From positions 1,116,001 to 1,180,000 of the forward strand of contig NZ_JBFEFL010000001.1 in assembly GCF_040717445.1 (NCBI RefSeq): 64,000 nt of DNA, written 5' to 3'. Both the position numbers and the translations under genes were made by a program. Of the stretch, positions 63,149 to 64,000 are shown piece after piece. This DNA comes from Qipengyuania sp. JC766 (GTDB taxonomy: Bacteria; Pseudomonadota; Alphaproteobacteria; Sphingomonadales; Sphingomonadaceae). A model generated the notes under the pieces. The model was not told where the DNA came from and searched no databases. It saw only the letters and a list, made by a program, of their open reading frames with translations. The stretch's first letter is position 1; each line of letters begins with the position of its first letter.

Positions 63149-63822
63149 CTCTGCGCGCGGCCGTCGTCACCTTTCCGGGATCGAACTGCGACCGGGACAT
63201 GGTCGTGGCGATCGAGCGGCTGGGCGGGACGAGAGTGGAGAACGTCTGGCATGGCGAGACCGCCCTGCCCGACCGGCTCGACCTGATCGCCCTGCCCGGC
63301 GGATTTTCCTACGGCGACTACCTGCGTTCCGGCGCGATGGCCGCCCGCAGCCCGATCATGGCGGCCGTGATGCGCGAAGCGGAGCGCGGCGTGCCGGTGC
63401 TGGGGGTCTGCAACGGCTTCCAAGTGCTGACCGAATGCGGCCTGTTGCCGGGCGCGCTGATGCGCAACGCGGGCCAGCGTTTCCTCTGTCACACCGTGCC
63501 CCTGCGCGTAGAAAGCCGGACCGGGCCTTTCCTGTCCGGCTTCGAAACGGACGAAACGATCCATATTCCGGTCGCGCATCACGACGGTAACTACTTCGCC
63601 GACGATGCGACGCTGGACCGGCTGGAAGGCGAAGGGCGCGTGGCCTTACGCTACCTGGAAAACCGCAACGGGTCGCAGCGCGACATTGCGGGCATCGTCA
63701 GCGAGAATGGCAATGTGCTGGGCATGATGCCGCATCCCGAGCGTGCCGTCGACGCGGCGCATGGCGGCACCGATGGCAGCCGCATTTTCCGGAACGTGAT
63801 CGAAAGCTTGGCGAACGCCTGA
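63145..63822 (+). CDS. purQ: phosphoribosylformylglycinamidine synthase subunit PurQ (glutaminase)
   Basis: 225 residues from GTG overlapping purS. Class I glutamine amidotransferase feeding ammonia to Pur[16 protein letters not shown] opening, [14 protein letters not shown], the nucleophile Cys in [11 protein letters not shown] and the catalytic His/Glu in [11 protein letters not shown] are visible. purL is not in the window. Confidence 0.96.
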   Translation: MTLRAAVVTFPGSNCDRDMVVAIERLGGTRVENVWHGETALPDRLDLIALPGGFSYGDYLRSGAMAARSPIMAAVMREAERGVPVLGVCNGFQVLTECGLLPGALMRNAGQRFLCHTVPLRVESRTGPFLSGFETDETIHIPVAHHDGNYFADDATLDRLEGEGRVALRYLENRNGSQRDIAGIVSENGNVLGMMPHPERAVDAAHGGTDGSRIFRNVIESLANA

Positions 63823-63828
63823 CGCGCG

Positions 63829-64000
63829 TCAGGCGCTGATCCTTTCGCGCGGGCGGCGCGGCTGGCGGAATATGTCCTGCACATCGTCGGCGGCCATCGG
63901 CCTGCCGAAATAATAGCCCTGGATCTTGGTGCAGCCCATGGTGCGGACCATTTCCGCCTCCTCCGCATCCTCGACCCCTTCGGCTGTCGTGCTCATACCG
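63829..64000 (-). CDS. EAL-domain protein, 3' part only
   Basis: The last 56 residues of a minus-strand gene that continues beyond the window. AEGVEDAEEAEMVRTMGCTKIQGYYFGRPM is the C-terminal end of an EAL c-di-GMP phosphodiesterase, with the catalytic Glu of AEGVE and Gln of KIQGY. Domain architecture upstream is unknown. Second EAL gene in the window. Confidence 0.9.
   Translation of the reverse strand, partial: GMSTTAEGVEDAEEAEMVRTMGCTKIQGYYFGRPMAADDVQDIFRQPRRPRERISA

Noticed and set aside
1-64000. CRISPR arrays, prophage genes or rRNA operons
   Set aside because: No regularly spaced short repeats, no phage structural genes and no rRNA sequence were seen; only one tRNA is present.

Overview
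The window is a dense, mostly operonic stretch of a high-G+C alphaproteobacterial chromosome. Several features point to the Sphingomonadales, probably Erythrobacteraceae: the cytochrome aa3 oxidase order (ctaC-ctaD, ctaB, a 41-residue protein, ctaG, ctaE, DUF983, SURF1, thrC), the infA-maf-RNase E/G-like-yacG order, a BolA/J-domain/CobS neighbourhood, a MipZ-type ParA ATPase and two large TonB-dependent receptors. The family-level placement is inference; no rRNA is present to settle it.

Layout. 0-11 kb (minus strand): aerobic oxidase structural and assembly genes, then thrC, an RlmI-like methyltransferase, folB, moaD and moaE, and a small membrane gene behind a perfect FNR-type box. 11-19 kb (plus): pyrE, a serine hydrolase, pdxJ, acpS, lepB, an AI-2E-type exporter, a DUF3089 hydrolase, ruvX and two PaaI thioesterases, many with 4-base stop/start overlaps. 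18.9-26.9 kb: cobS and a J-domain gene, separated by an MpaB-family oxygenase, an HxlR-type regulator divergent from a DUF1428-GST-VOC-GST-VOC-SRPBCC operon, and a membrane-anchored LuxR-type regulator. 26.9-30.5 kb: bolA-GST-pirin-SDR-epoxide hydrolase-like operon. 31-37 kb: hisG-hisD-nusB-thiL and the proton pyrophosphatase hppA. 37.1-39.6 kb: a low-G+C segment carrying one S9 peptidase gene, bounded by a 76-bp duplication of the hppA 3' end. 39.7-43.8 kb: GNAT-JmjC/cupin-GNAT operon and tesB. 43.8-46.2 kb: an 11-codon ORF with a strong ribosome-binding site and a shared terminator, beside a CHASE2-EAL phosphodiesterase. 46.6-50.6 kb: beta-propeller phytase and a TonB receptor behind a Pho-box-like element. 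50.6-56.6 kb: uvrC, a MipZ-like ATPase gene with DnaA-box-like sites upstream, and a TonB receptor carrying an unusual duplicated Cys-flanked insert. 56.8-64 kb: infA-maf-RNase E/G-like-yacG, tRNA-Phe, purC, an M16 protease, purS-purQ and the 3' end of another EAL gene.

Strongest leads: (1) the hppA 3'-end duplication around a single foreign peptidase gene, which looks like a site-specific integration footprint without a recombinase; (2) the 11-residue Trp/Tyr-rich micro-ORF with its own Shine-Dalgarno and terminator; (3) the GNAT-JmjC-GNAT operon of unknown substrate; (4) the TonB receptor insert with two Cys-bracketed helical repeats; (5) a LuxR HTH fused through one membrane helix to what resembles a histidine-kinase sensor domain. 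Recurrent promoter-like elements (TTGnnn, 16-17 bp, TATnnn) precede ctaC, pyrE, cobS, hisG, hppA, tRNA-Phe and purS; for cobS and hisG they lie so close to the start codon that the mRNAs may be leaderless. All regulatory calls are by eye and untested.
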